This document shows positions 31,901-40,379 of a DNA stretch of 64,000 nucleotides, in pieces. Numbering within the stretch: the stretch's first letter is position 1; each line of letters opens with the position of its first letter. The translations under genes and the position numbers were made by a program. The DNA is from Mytilus trossulus. Its lineage: Eukaryota; Mollusca; Bivalvia; Mytilida; Mytilidae. The notes beneath the pieces were generated by a model, which worked only from the letters and a program-made list of their open reading frames with translations, was not told the origin of the DNA and did no database searches. The stretch spans positions 76,729,999 to 76,793,998 of the forward strand of contig NC_086382.1 of NCBI RefSeq assembly GCF_036588685.1, given 5' to 3'.

Positions 31901-32899
31901 TACCATGGATACTTACTCAGCAGACAAGAAGTAACACCATTTTACAGCACACTTGAGCTCATCACATGGTGCTGTTGAAGGTTTACCCAGACTATAACAT
32001 AAATCATTGACATCTGTTACCATGGGTACTTACTCAGCAGACAGGAAGTAACACCATTTTACAGCACACTTGAGCTCATCACATGGTGCTGTTGAATGTT
32101 TACCCAGACTATAACATAAATCATTGACATCTGTTACCATGGATACTTACTCAGCAGACAGGAAGTAACACCATTTAACTGCACACTTGAGCTCATCACA
32201 TAGTGCTGTTGAATGTTTACCCAGACAATAACATAAATCATTGACATATGTAACCATGGATACTTACTCAGCAGACAGGAAGTTACACCATTTTACTGCA
32301 CACTTCAGCTCATCACACGGTGCTGTTGAATGTTTACCCAGACTATAACATAAATCATTGACATCTGTTACCATGGATACTTACTCAGCAGATAGGAAGT
32401 AACACCATTTTACTGCACACTTGAGCTCATCACATGGTGCTGTTGAATGTTTACCCAGACTATAACATAAATCATTGACATCTGTAACCATGGATACTTA
32501 CTCAGCAGACAGGAAGTAACACCATTTTACAGCACACTTGAGCTCATCACATGGTGCTGTTGAATGTTTACCTAGACTATAACATAAATCATTGACATCT
32601 GTTACCATGGATACTTACTCAGCAGACAGGAAGTAACACCATTTTACTGCACACTTGAGCTCATCATATGGTGCTGTTGAATGTTTACCTAGACTATAAC
32701 ATAAATCATTCACATCTGTTACCATGGATACTTACTCGGCAGACAGGAAGTAACACCATTTTACTGCACACTTGAGCTCATCACACGGTGCTGTTGAATG
32801 TTTACCCAGACTATAACATAAATCATTCACGTCTGGACAGCATCCATATGGCCACTGTCCATCCAGAGTATGATTCAGACCTATAAAACCTTCTCTTAC
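22989..32899 (-). CDS. Divergent pseudokinase-domain protein, eight exons of a larger gene
   Basis: Minus-strand exons in order (phase in>out): 32736-32899 (0>2), 28826-28925 (2>0), 27644-27751 (0>0), 26694-26841 (0>1), 25831-25965 (1>1), 24644-24780 (1>0), 24132-24272 (0>0), 22989-23078 (0>0). That is 341 codons with all phases agreeing. An alternative for exon 2 lies at 28706-28805. The kinase fold is visible from GGTLEDLL (hinge and alpha-D), EYLLQILDAVIYLHDKCGII (alpha-E), SNMLFLDP...ILISNLSLS (where the catalytic-loop Asn and DFG would lie), PPCLTPPE (activation-segment end), TDCWGLGCMKLEMLIGK (alpha-F, normally D.WSLG) to PEIFHSVLNRCFE. HRD and DFG are absent, so it is probably catalytically dead. 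The N-terminal exons are unrecognised. The first and last exons were not found. Four of these exons have tandem copies of their 3' ends. Confidence 0.7.
23448..23592 (+). repeat. Dispersed repeat R1, variant copy
   Basis: Diverged copy (CATGTGGTGTGAGTTCCAAT, then GGTCAATGTATGGCCTTCAA). Together with 33165-33296 it defines a subfamily with 'GCTCACACCGAACA'-type sequence near the end. Confidence 0.7.
23686..23785. repeat. 25-bp tandem repeat, four copies
   Basis: Unit GCATTACATACAATGTATGA plus TTAAG, with starts at 23686, 23711, 23736 and 23761. The unit contains the palindrome CATACAATGTATG. Confidence 0.9.
23995..24131 (-). repeat. Decayed tandem copy of the 3' end of pseudokinase exon 24132-24272
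   Basis: Downstream of the native donor (AAG|GTATGTTACC) the intron repeats a degraded version of the exon end (TGTTGGGG, ATTAGAAATGTTGATAG, TGTGGTATAATGAGA). It ends again in GTATGTTACCATAG near 23998. Indels break the frame, so it is not coding. Confidence 0.8.
24885..25190 (+). mobile_element. Retroelement-tail fragment with an internal triplication
   Basis: In reverse orientation to the tails at 17261 and 61306, it retains AGCAGGATCAGCTCACCC and CCCTTTGGTATCTTTT. A ~58-bp segment (GGTGTTTTTTGACTGATGAG, then TATGAATGTCCCTTTGG) is repeated three times near 25030-25175. It is highly diverged. Confidence 0.6.
25191..25930 (-). repeat. 115-bp array of pseudokinase exon end plus splice donor, six copies
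   Basis: The native exon end and donor (TGGACTA|GTAAGT at 25831/25830) are followed by five more copies, with donors every 115 bp down to 25255-25251, and a partial seventh. Each unit is an 81-nt exon part bounded by TTATAG before and GTAAGT after, with a 34-nt spacer. The exon part is phase 1 to 1, the same as the native exon, so any copy could be spliced after exon 26694-26841 without a frameshift. The lead residues GGTLEDLL would then be lost. Confidence 0.9.
25970..26690. other. Pseudokinase intron
   Basis: AT-rich intron between the exons at 25831-25965 and 26694-26841. No repeat family or structure recognised. Confidence 0.5.
26941..27471. mobile_element. Inverted-repeat element with GAGGGGGGATAGGA tips
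   Basis: The tips are GAGGGGGGATAGGACC and GGACCCTTCCTATCCCCCCT plus C, in inverted orientation. Subterminal 'CGGGATTTCGGGATC'-type stretches also mirror each other. There is no coding capacity. It lies in a pseudokinase intron. No clear target duplication was seen. Confidence 0.7.
27803..28022 (+). mobile_element. tRNA-derived SINE, copy 1
   Basis: The 5' part starts GGGGCCTCAGTGGCTGAG (an A-box-like TGGCTGAGT) with a degraded B-box-like GTTCTGAGTTGGAC. A central block follows: AAAGTTCAGTGGTTATCTCC ... CTTCTTCCACCAATAAAAAC. The same block occurs in the reverse copy at 55335-55583, and a conserved central domain of this kind is typical of molluscan SINEs. Confidence 0.65.
28268..28330 (-). 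repeat. Dispersed repeat R1 (short fragment)
   Basis: Reverse copy, GTGGATAGTTGTCTCATTGG then CAATCATACCACATCTTCTT. Confidence 0.7.
28604..28705 (-). repeat. Third, decayed copy of the 100-nt pseudokinase exon
   Basis: Downstream of the alternative exon, traces of a third copy remain (GGTATCATTATACCCGTCTC, then ATGTCAGGTATAATG), then GTATGTAAGT. It is too degraded to code. Confidence 0.55.
28706..28805 (-). CDS. Alternative, possibly mutually exclusive version of the 100-nt pseudokinase exon
   Basis: Minus strand: CTTATACAG, then 100 nt (1 + 33 codons), then GTATTT. It encodes (E)GEFINIALKRYYDTLDMSG...PHKFYK against (E)REFVYRALKRYYDTPVMST...PHKFYK in the neighbouring exon at 28826-28925. 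Both are 100 nt with the same phases (2 to 0). Only 20 nt (GTAAG...ACAG) separate them, too short for an intron, and using both in series would break the frame. One or the other must be used if this copy is functional; the donor GTATTT is weak. Confidence 0.5.
29676..32835 (-). repeat. 117-bp array of pseudokinase exon end plus splice donor, 27 copies
   Basis: The native exon (32736-32899) ends TCTGCCGA|GTAAGTATCC. The segment from about 'GTGAATGATTTATG' through the donor and a 20-nt spacer (GTAAGTATCCATGGTAACAG) is repeated down to 29676. Donors run from 32731 to 29689, exactly 26 periods of 117 bp, so there is no net indel across 3 kb. TAA follows the exon frame right after each donor, so reading past the first donor truncates the protein. 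Variation is scattered point changes (for example ATGGGTACT, GCAGATAGG, GCACTCAGG). Confidence 0.95.
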
Positions 32900-33164
32900 C
32901 TGGAAAAAAGGATCACATGTATCAGACATGATATAGGTTTGCGAAAGCCTGATTTTTGTTAGCACAGAGTTATTTTCCTTTAGAGAACATATTAAAGTAT
33001 ATAAAGAATCCTTGTTAATTGTATAAAGCAAGTTCACTATGTTCAGATTGCAGTATATCCCAATGTATATGTACCTATACTCAACATTGAATGAAACACA
33101 CCACCCCTCTTTGGAGTAAATATGCTATTCAAATAACTTTTTCAACCATGCAACCATGCATGCA

Positions 33165-33296
33165 TGTTTGGTGTGAGCCAAGACTCTGTGCTGAAGGCCG
33201 TACCTAGACCTATAACAGTTTACTTTTATAAGTTGTTGCTTCGATGGAGAGTTGTCTCATTGGCACTCATACCACATCTCCCTATATCTACATTGT
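33165..33296 (-). repeat. Dispersed repeat R1, variant subfamily
   Basis: Reverse copy with GCTGAAGGCCGTACCTAGAC and GATGGAGAGTTGTCTCATTG, ending in ATACCACATCTCCC. Confidence 0.7.
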
Positions 33297-33365
33297 ATAT
33301 TAATATCAAAATTAGTCAAAATGTTTACACTATGATTTTAAAGTTAAGAAAATGGACAAATATTT

Positions 33366-33578
33366 CACATACTGTGGATTCTTATTTTCATGGGTACTAA
33401 TTTTTGTGGATTACACAAAACTTGCACGTCTGAGGATATTTAATTTCATGGTTTTGATGAAGTATGTGTACAATCCTGTAGAAAGTATGTCATTTGTTGA
33501 ACATTTAATCTCGTGGTTCACTTGTACCCACGAATTCCACGAAAATTGGTATCCACAGATAATAATGAATCCACAGTA
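33366..33578. mobile_element. Palindromic MITE with CTGTGGATTC tips
   Basis: Starts ACTGTGGATTCTTATTTTCA and ends ATAATGAATCCACAGT; inner arms also mirror (TGGGTACTAATTTTTGTGGA against CCACGAAAATTGGTATCCAC). Two more copies lie at 39806-40014 and 40027-40237, and right-end fragments near 45120 and 52980. Confidence 0.85.
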
Positions 33579-33699
33579 GTAACAATTCAGATAGAATAGA
33601 TTGATAATCATCATAACAAAAAAGGAAATATTTATAGAATAACTAATTGAGGATTTCAAATAGAGAAAAATATTCAACAGATGACATAACAACACTTTA

Positions 33700-34520
33700 A
33701 TTCACGAACGCACATAGTGCATGAGTTAAATAGCAGTGTTGTTTGGTCACCAGTTAAATATATTTTGATCTTTGAATTCTTTGATTAGTTATTTAAAATG
33801 AACACAGAATTCAGCGGTAGGTTTATCAATAAAAAATCTTCACTTATGTGACTCGAACTCCAGCTGATAAAAATCAGTTCTCCAGTTGTGACTTGACAAC
33901 TCTGTCACTTGTATGTCTCTTAATCAGTAAAAGGCCTCCTATCAGTAAAGTACGAAATAATGAAAATAATGGAAATAATGGAAACTGTATTTTGGTCATA
34001 TACAAGCTTCTGTCTAAATTTCCTTGAAGGTTTGACAGTTATTGATGACTGAAATTTTTTAACCACAAACTGAACCTAATTATGGTTTTAGTTTTAAAGG
34101 AGAATCGTCTATTAAGCCCCCAGTACTTATGAACTATATAAAAACAATAACTAAAACAATTCAAGATTCTATAATTATTTTAGGTAACTGATCGATATAA
34201 ATACACTGGAAAACTTGTTAAAGGTAAACTCAAAGTGTAAAAACACTTATCAGCTAAATTCCATCATTGATAAGTTTTGTGCATGTATTTACTGTCTTAT
34301 TGACATTAAACCAACCTCAAGTTTTATTCATTTAATAAATATCTGTCTTATCTCATAAATATGTTTTGTCCATGTAATCTTAGTGACATTAACCCACATC
34401 TAGTTTTATTCAAATGATAAATTATCAAATGTTTACACTAATATAAATTATCTAATCTCATACATGTTGTAAGTTATTACTGAATAACAGTTTAAGAAAA
34501 GGAGCTGCATATTCTGTTTT
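33700..34520 (+). promoter_or_regulatory. Upstream region of the first B-box gene, shared with other copies
   Basis: About 600 bp (TCTCTTAATCAGTAAAAGGC onward) is repeated before the broken copy at 48408 (47934-48407). Its last part resembles the upstream regions of the other copies (TTACTGAATAACAGTT). The genes were therefore copied as DNA with their 5' flanks and not as cDNA. No promoter motif is clear. Confidence 0.6.
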
Positions 34521-34524
34521 GAAT

Positions 34525-35667
34525 ATGGCAATGTCCCTACCACAAGGACAATGTCCGATACAATGTCAGTTGTGTGAAGGAGACCCTAAAGTAAAATGGA
34601 AGTGTCTCGACTGTGACTTATTGATGTGTAGTAAATGTAAGGATAAAGTACATTCTAAATTCAAGTCAGATAAAGACCATACAATCATTGACATAAAGGA
34701 TGTAGGCCGGCAAAGCAACATGATCAAGGGTGTAGACCAACAGGATAAAGAAATATCTGGTCACCAACAAGCAGGAGAACCCAGTTCTCCAACTAATGTT
34801 GAACTAATAAACATTAAGGAATACAAGACCAAAATGGTAAACATCAGGTTTTTGGCAGTATCCCTAGATAGTTCATTATGGATTGGTGATGGAGATGAGG
34901 AGGAAATTTTCCATCTCTTTAAATCATATACAGCACTACAGAATGTTAAACTTGTAGGGGATAAGGTGAAGGTCATATCCAGCTTTAACATTGAGGTATT
35001 TGATATAGCTGTTAGTCCTACAAATGATATCCTACTGGCTACAGGGGGACGAAGACTGAAGCAGATTAAGGCTGGATCTAATAAAGTGACTGATTCTATA
35101 TACTGTGAAGATATACACGATCTATCCGGTCTCTGTAGTGTTCATGTGACAAAAGATGGCCTAGTGATAGTAGGTGGAGATAATGTGGTTGTTGTTATGG
35201 ATACAGATGGTAAACATCTAACAAGGTATGAAGAGGATGAAAACAATCAACAAATATTTGATGCAACTATATGGTCTATAACCAGTACCCTGAACGGTAA
35301 TATTTTTGTGGCCCAGCCATATTCTAATCTTAAAGTAGTTGTGTTAGGTAAAGGAGATGTCATCAATAATTACACTGGACATCCTTCCATCAACAGACAA
35401 AGAAGGTTCACTCCTTTGTCAGTTATAACCACACCAATGGACAATATTATTGTAGCTGACTATAACTATCATACGTTACATATACTGGACAACACTGGTC
35501 ATCTACTGACCACCTACAATACCAAAGACAGAGGTATAGCATATCCGAGATCCCTGGTCATTACAATGGAAGGACCTTTTGCAGTGTTATATATAGGATG
35601 TGATATGACATTTATAAAAAGTTCTGACACGGGAAAGCTGTATAAAATGAACATTATAGGATGTTAA
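34525..35667 (+). CDS. B-box zinc finger / NHL-like beta-propeller protein (TRIM-related, no RING), copy 1, intact
   Basis: Single-exon frame of 380 residues from ATG 34525. Residues 14-52 form a B-box: Cys14-x2-Cys17-x9-Cys27-x2-Cys30-x4-Cys35-x2-Cys38-x4-His43-x8-His52, a zinc-binding fold used for protein contacts in TRIM proteins. A short charged linker (about 60-105) follows. The rest, from about 110, consists of blades with patterns such as LDSSLWIGDGDEE, NGNIFVAQPYSN, PMDNIIVADYNYHTLHILD and GHLLTTYNT, typical of NHL-type propellers. There is no RING and no evident coiled coil, so it is unlikely to be a ubiquitin ligase alone. Close relatives follow at 40380, 48408, 49193 and 53593. 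Bivalves carry large expansions of such genes; a role in innate immunity is often proposed but is inference here. Confidence 0.88.
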   Translation: MAMSLPQGQCPIQCQLCEGDPKVKWKCLDCDLLMCSKCKDKVHSKFKSDKDHTIIDIKDVGRQSNMIKGVDQQDKEISGHQQAGEPSSPTNVELINIKEYKTKMVNIRFLAVSLDSSLWIGDGDEEEIFHLFKSYTALQNVKLVGDKVKVISSFNIEVFDIAVSPTNDILLATGGRRLKQIKAGSNKVTDSIYCEDIHDLSGLCSVHVTKDGLVIVGGDNVVVVMDTDGKHLTRYEEDENNQQIFDATIWSITSTLNGNIFVAQPYSNLKVVVLGKGDVINNYTGHPSINRQRRFTPLSVITTPMDNIIVADYNYHTLHILDNTGHLLTTYNTKDRGIAYPRSLVITMEGPFAVLYIGCDMTFIKSSDTGKLYKMNIIGC

Positions 35668-35999
35668 ACTTATGCTGTCAAAACAATTTAGAAATTCTGT
35701 AACTATAAATCAAACAAAACAAGATAATCATGAAATACAAATTATAATATTGATATAAAAGGTAAAATGTTAACTGTATATAAATGTAAAACATTACATG
35801 GATATATACATATAAAGATATATGTGTGTATGCTATCATTAAATATTTGTTAAATGCTGTAAAAAGTATTATACTTTCATTTTTTCATTATTATACAATA
35901 TATATGACACTTCCAAAGTACACTGTGTTTAAAAAAAAATAAAAAGATGAAAGATCTTATTAATTTAATCAGGATACAACTGATACAAAACTAAATGTC
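35668..35999. other. 3' flank of B-box gene copy 1
   Basis: AT-rich flank similar to the flank after the copy at 53593 (CAAACAAAACAAGATAATCA, then TGTATGCTATCATTAAATAT). It contains AATAAA near 35938. Confidence 0.5.
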
Positions 36000-36000
36000 A

Positions 36001-36880
36001 AATAGTTATCAAAGGTACCAGGATTATAATTTAGTACGCCAGATGCGCGTTTCGTCTACATAAGACTCATCAGTGACGCTCAAATCAAAAATATTTTTAA
36101 ACCCAAACAAGAACAAAGTTGAAGAGCATTGAGGATCCAAAATTCCAAAAGTTGTGCCAAATACGGCTAAGGTAATCTATGCCTGGGATAAGAAAATCCT
36201 TAGTTTTTCAAAAAGTTCAAAGTTTTGTATACAGAAAATTTATAAAAATGACCACATTATTGATATTCATGTCAACACCGAAGTGTTGACTACTGGGCTG
36301 GTGATACCCTCGGGGACGAAACGTCCACCAGCAGTGGCATCGACCCAGTGGTGTAAATAGTTATCAAAGGTACCAGGATTATAATTTAGTACGCCAGACG
36401 CGCGTTTCGTCTACATAAGACTCATCAGTGACGCTCAAATCAAAAATATTTTTAAACCCAAACAAGAACAAAGTTGAAGAGCATTGAGGATCCAAAATTC
36501 CAAAAAGTTGTGTCAAATACGGCTAAGGTAATCTATGCCTGGGATAAGAAAATCCTTAGTTTTTCAAAATGTTCAAAGTTTTGTATACAGAAAATTTATA
36601 AAAATGACCACATTATTGATATTCATGTCAACACCGAAGTGTTGACTACTGGGCTGGTGATACCCTCGGGGACGAAACGTCCACCAGCAGTGGCATCGAC
36701 CCAGTGGTGTAAATAGTTATCAAAGGTACCAGGATTATAATTTAGTACGCCAGACGCGCGTTTCGTCTACATAAGACTCATCAGTGACGCTCAAATCAAA
36801 AATATTTTTAAACCCAAACAAGAACAAAGTTGAAGAGCATTGAGGATCCATACTTGCCCAACTGTTTAGGGTTCGGCCTC
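36001..36880. repeat. 358-bp tandem repeat, about 2.4 copies
   Basis: Copies start near 36010, 36368 and 36727, each with CCAGGATTATAATTTAGTAC and GCGCGTTTCGTCTACATAAG. The first two are nearly identical (one 1-bp insertion at the AAAAAGTT run). The unit includes 'TCGGGGACGAAACGTCCACC'. A more diverged member lies at 37705-38000. Short frames in it are not convincing genes. Confidence 0.9.
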
Positions 36881-36925
36881 TGCTGTCATATAAAGCTGCA
36901 CCCTGTGGAGCACCTGTCAAAATGA
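36850..36925 (-). repeat. Conserved fragment GAPQGAALYDSRGR, copy 1
   Basis: Minus-strand frame with GAPQGAALYDSRGRTLNSWA runs into the 358-bp repeat. A plus-strand relative lies at 38065-38140 (GAPQGSALYDSRGRTLNSWA). The DNA pair suggests pieces of one mobile repeat; the protein is not recognised. Confidence 0.5.
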
Positions 36926-36939
36926 GATAATTTTAAAGT

Positions 36940-37240
36940 GTGGGGTTTTATTGCCAAAGTGATAAGAGAGAGACGAAGGCAACAAAAATGACATCCACAC
37001 TCATAAGTCCCAAAATATAGAACTAACAACATTAAAAATCATAAACTGAGTGACACGACCCCCCCCCCCCCAAAAAAAAAAAATTGATGAGATCTCAGGT
37101 ACTCTAGAAAGGGTATGCAGATTCTGCTCCACATGTGGCACCTATCTTGTTGTTATATATGTAAGTTGGGAACTAGCACAGGTGCAAACAGGAGGCTTAG
37201 ACTTGAAGTCATCAATATTGAGATCCTGTAAAACATATTT
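36940..37240 (-). mobile_element. Diverged retroelement-tail fragment
   Basis: Similar in layout to 55050-55320 and, more distantly, to the tail at 38484: 'ATTGCCAAAGTGATAAGAGA', then a C-run/A-run near 37065-37082, then GATCTCAGGTACTC, GCAGATTCTGCTCCACATGT. Confidence 0.55.
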
Positions 37241-37704
37241 GTAATTGAAATTTTTAATTGGAAATTGTTTGGCATAGGTATAAGAAATAAAAGGTAGGCT
37301 GATCTTTAAGATAGAGAGGTATTTTCGTTTGAGCTGATTAATGATGAATGATATAGCCCAAGTCAATGGCATTAAGGCCTTTGATGGAGAACAAAAGGAT
37401 CTTTTGTCCTTTTAATCTTTTTCTATGTCAAGGAGTAGTGTTGAAAATGTTCATCATTCACCGACGAACTGCAGGAAGGACTAGATTCAATATCGAAAGC
37501 ATCAATTTTGTCATTGCAACCATATGGTGTTGCAGTTTCCAATAGCCAAATCCAGAAGTTATCTTTACAAAAAACGTGGATGCAAACAACTTAACTTTAA
37601 AAAAATCGCTTAAGGAGGCTCGAGGGTATAACAATTTTAGAAAAAAATAAAACATTTATTTTTCGTTACAAATTTTATTCATTACTTTAAAAATATATAT
37701 AGTT

Positions 37705-38150
37705 ATACAAGGTACCAGGATTATAGTTTTGTATGCCAGAAGCACGGTTGGTCTACATAAGACTCATCAGGGAAGCTCAAATCAAAATATTTATAAAGCC
37801 AAACAAGTACAAAGTTGAAAAGCATTGAGGATAACAAAAATACCAAAAGTTGTGCCAAATCCGTCTAAGGTCATCTATGCCAGGGATAAGAAAATACTTA
37901 ATTTTTCGAAAAAAGGCAAAGTTTTGTTAACAGGAAAATTTATAAAAATGACCACAATATTGATATTCATGACACCGAAGTTGTTACTGTATCATATGGT
38001 TCAAAAATCATTCAACAAAATCATTTGTGTTGGCCCCTGATGACTTTAAAAATGTAGATATCATAGAACCAGGTGCTCCGCAGGGCTCAGCTTTATATGA
38101 CAGCAGAGGTCGAACCCTAAACAGTTGGGCAAGTATGGATACCACATTCA
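37705..38150 (+). repeat. Diverged member of the 358-bp family plus GAPQG fragment copy 2
   Basis: Begins GGTACCAGGATTATAGTTTT and parallels the 358-bp unit with many changes. It then carries the plus-strand GAPQGSALYDSRGR segment at about 38065-38140. Confidence 0.6.
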
Positions 38151-38483
38151 AGCTTGATAAGCTCTGAATTTGGGTTGTGATAAAAATTTTGACATGAGAT
38201 GAGTTTCTGACACAAAACAAATTTCAAGATCTTACAAATCTATTATGCAATATTGTGCAATTAAAGATTTCTTCTTCAAACTTTTCAAAAATTGGGAAAT
38301 TGAGAAATTTGGAGAAAAAAATTGAAAACTACTACAACCCCTTTTTTTTTTGCAATAAGTCCAAAACCTTACATTTCTTTATACATAATTTCCAAGTAGT
38401 GTATGGGAGGTAAATCTGAACATACCAAAAATTGTATATTAACTGTTTTGAATTACCTCCCTTACACTTCTTTTAAATTGTCT

Positions 38484-39239
38484 TAAAAGAGGGACGAAAG
38501 ATACCGAAGGGACAGTCAAACTCGTAAATCTAAAACAAACTGACAACGCCATGGCTAAAAATGAAAAAAAACCAGTAAACAATAGTACACATGACACAAC
38601 ATAGAAACTAAAGAATAAACAACACGAAACCCACCAAAAACTAGGGGTGATCTCAGGTGCTCCGGAAGGGTAAGCAGATCCTGCTCCACATGCGGCACCC
38701 GTCGTGTTGCTTATGTGATTACAAATCCGGTAAATAGTCTAATTCGGTAGGTCAAATTCATGAAAGGGAAGGGGATGTAGTTACGACGTAAGGAAAATAT
38801 CCGATATCATTTGTGAAACGGTTATTCCATAACGGTCAACCAACTCGTGATGGCGTCCGTAACATTTACGAAGGGATGATTTCAACTTCACCATTTGGAA
38901 CTCTTGGTTTAATAGCTTCCTTGTGAGCAGTAACCCTCTATCAAGAAAATCATGATAGGAAATGCAAGCACGGGAATATCGTATCAACTGGGAGATATAT
39001 ACCCCGTATGCAGGTGCTGCTGGAATGTTGCTACTTAGAAATGGAAAGTTCACAATTGGAAAGCTGAAATCATCTCTTTTGTCGTAAAGTTTTGTCTTCA
39101 ACCGACCATCAATGTCAATTTCTAGATGTAAGTCAAGATATGAAGTCGACTTAACTGTACCTGTAGTATCCTTTATCTCCAATTCAATGGGATAGATGCG
39201 ATCCACAAAGTCACCAAATTTTGAATTGTTTAGTGTCTT
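38484..39239 (-). mobile_element. 5'-truncated Penelope-like retroelement with reverse-transcriptase C-terminus
   Basis: Frame 39206-38781 contains YLDLHLEID, KLYDKRDDFSFPIVNFPFL and AYGVYISQLIRYSRAC, the same C-terminal part of the reverse transcriptase as in 45178-47933. A ~290-bp 3' region follows, ending in the CGTCCCTCTTTTA tail. AATTGTCT occurs on both sides (38476-38483 and 39240-39247), a plausible 8-bp target duplication. The 5' part with the catalytic motifs is missing, so it is dead. Confidence 0.8.
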
Positions 39240-39249
39240 AATTGTCTAT

Positions 39250-39800
39250 TGACCAGAACAACATAGTTTCCCCCCTTTTATGCCCCTAATTCCAAAACAT
39301 TTTGAGCCATAATCCTCAAAGTCATAACTAACCATTCCTTAATGGTATGGAAACTTGTGGTATAATTTCAGATAGATTCATCCACTTAAATACAAGTTAT
39401 TGTTTGAAAACTACAAAAATGCTTATTTTGGGCCCCCTTTTTTACCCCTAATTTCTTAACTATTTGGGACCATAACCCCAAAAGTCAATCACAACCTTCA
39501 TTTAGTGGTATTAAACCTTCTGGTAAAAATTTATAGAGATACATTCACTAAATCAATAGTTATTGTCCGGAAACTTCAGTGTCTTCGGACGACGCAGACG
39601 ACGACATGATACCATAATGTGATGAAACATTTTTTTTGCGGTCATATAAAAAGCTCCAAATTATCACCTTTTGGTGAAAAAACACCATTTTTTGGCATTA
39701 AAATTGAAATAACTTTTTAACTCATCGGTGACCTATATTTTTTATTATAATTTTCAAATAAGCTGTGCTTAAACTAAACTATTGTAAAATTTGATCGATT
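39250..39800. other. Intergenic DNA with a degraded internal repeat
   Basis: Two related ~150-bp stretches (TTTATGCCCCTAATTCCAAA near 39280; TTTTACCCCTAATTTCTTAA near 39440), each followed by 'CATAA(T/C)CC(T/C)CAAA(A)GTCA'. They end in 'GACGACGCAGACGACGACAT' at about 39584-39606. Likely an old repeat; no gene. Confidence 0.45.
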
Positions 39801-39805
39801 TATGT

Positions 39806-40014
39806 GGATTCAATAATATTCGTTGGATACTAATGTTCGTGGATTTCGTGGGTACAGGAGAACCACGAATTCAAATGTTCAACGAATTACAAATTTTCTA
39901 AAGGAAAGAGTGTAGACTTTGCCAAAACCACGAAATTAAATATCCACGAATATGTATGTTTTCTTCAAGCCACGAAAATTGGTACCAACGAAAATAAATG
40001 AATCCACAGTAACA
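39806..40014. mobile_element. Palindromic MITE with CTGTGGATTC tips, copy 2 (left tip degraded)
   Basis: Right end reads ATAAATGAATCCACAGT and inner arms GGTACCAACGAAAATAAATG. It lies directly beside copy 3. Confidence 0.75.
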
Positions 40015-40026
40015 GTTGATCAAAGA

Positions 40027-40237
40027 TACTGTGGATTCATTTATTTTTGTGGGTATCAATATTCGTGGATTGCTGAAAACTTGCAAATTCCTTGATATTT
40101 CATTTCGTGGTTTTGACAATCTGTATACTAAGCCTATTGAAAATATGTATTTCGTTGAACATTTGATTTCGTGGTTAACCTATTCCCACGAAGCCCACGA
40201 AATTTGGTATACAACGAATAATAATGAATCCACAGTA
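40027..40237. mobile_element. Palindromic MITE with CTGTGGATTC tips, copy 3
   Basis: Complete: ACTGTGGATTCATTTATTTT at the left, ATAATGAATCCACAGTAG at the right. Only ~12 bp separate it from copy 2, so the pair itself forms a large imperfect palindrome. Confidence 0.85.
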
Positions 40238-40379
40238 GTTGGTTTGCAGAATTTTGTCCTTCTCTATTCAGTAAAATGTTAGAAAAATAAGTTCTCCAAC
40301 AACGTTACTTGAAAAAAAAATACAGATGAGATACATCTTTAGTTAGGATTTTCTTTACTACAAGCTCTGAAGAGTAAAT

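Noticed and set aside
29676..32835. Possible CRISPR-like or satellite array
   Set aside because: There are no unique spacers; the whole 117-bp unit is repeated and is derived from a neighbouring exon, in a eukaryotic genome.
32736..33037. 101-codon frame read as a separate small gene starting at 33037
   Set aside because: TTTTTTCCAG at about 32900-32909 is a good acceptor, and upstream residues look random; the coding part is an exon of the pseudokinase gene.
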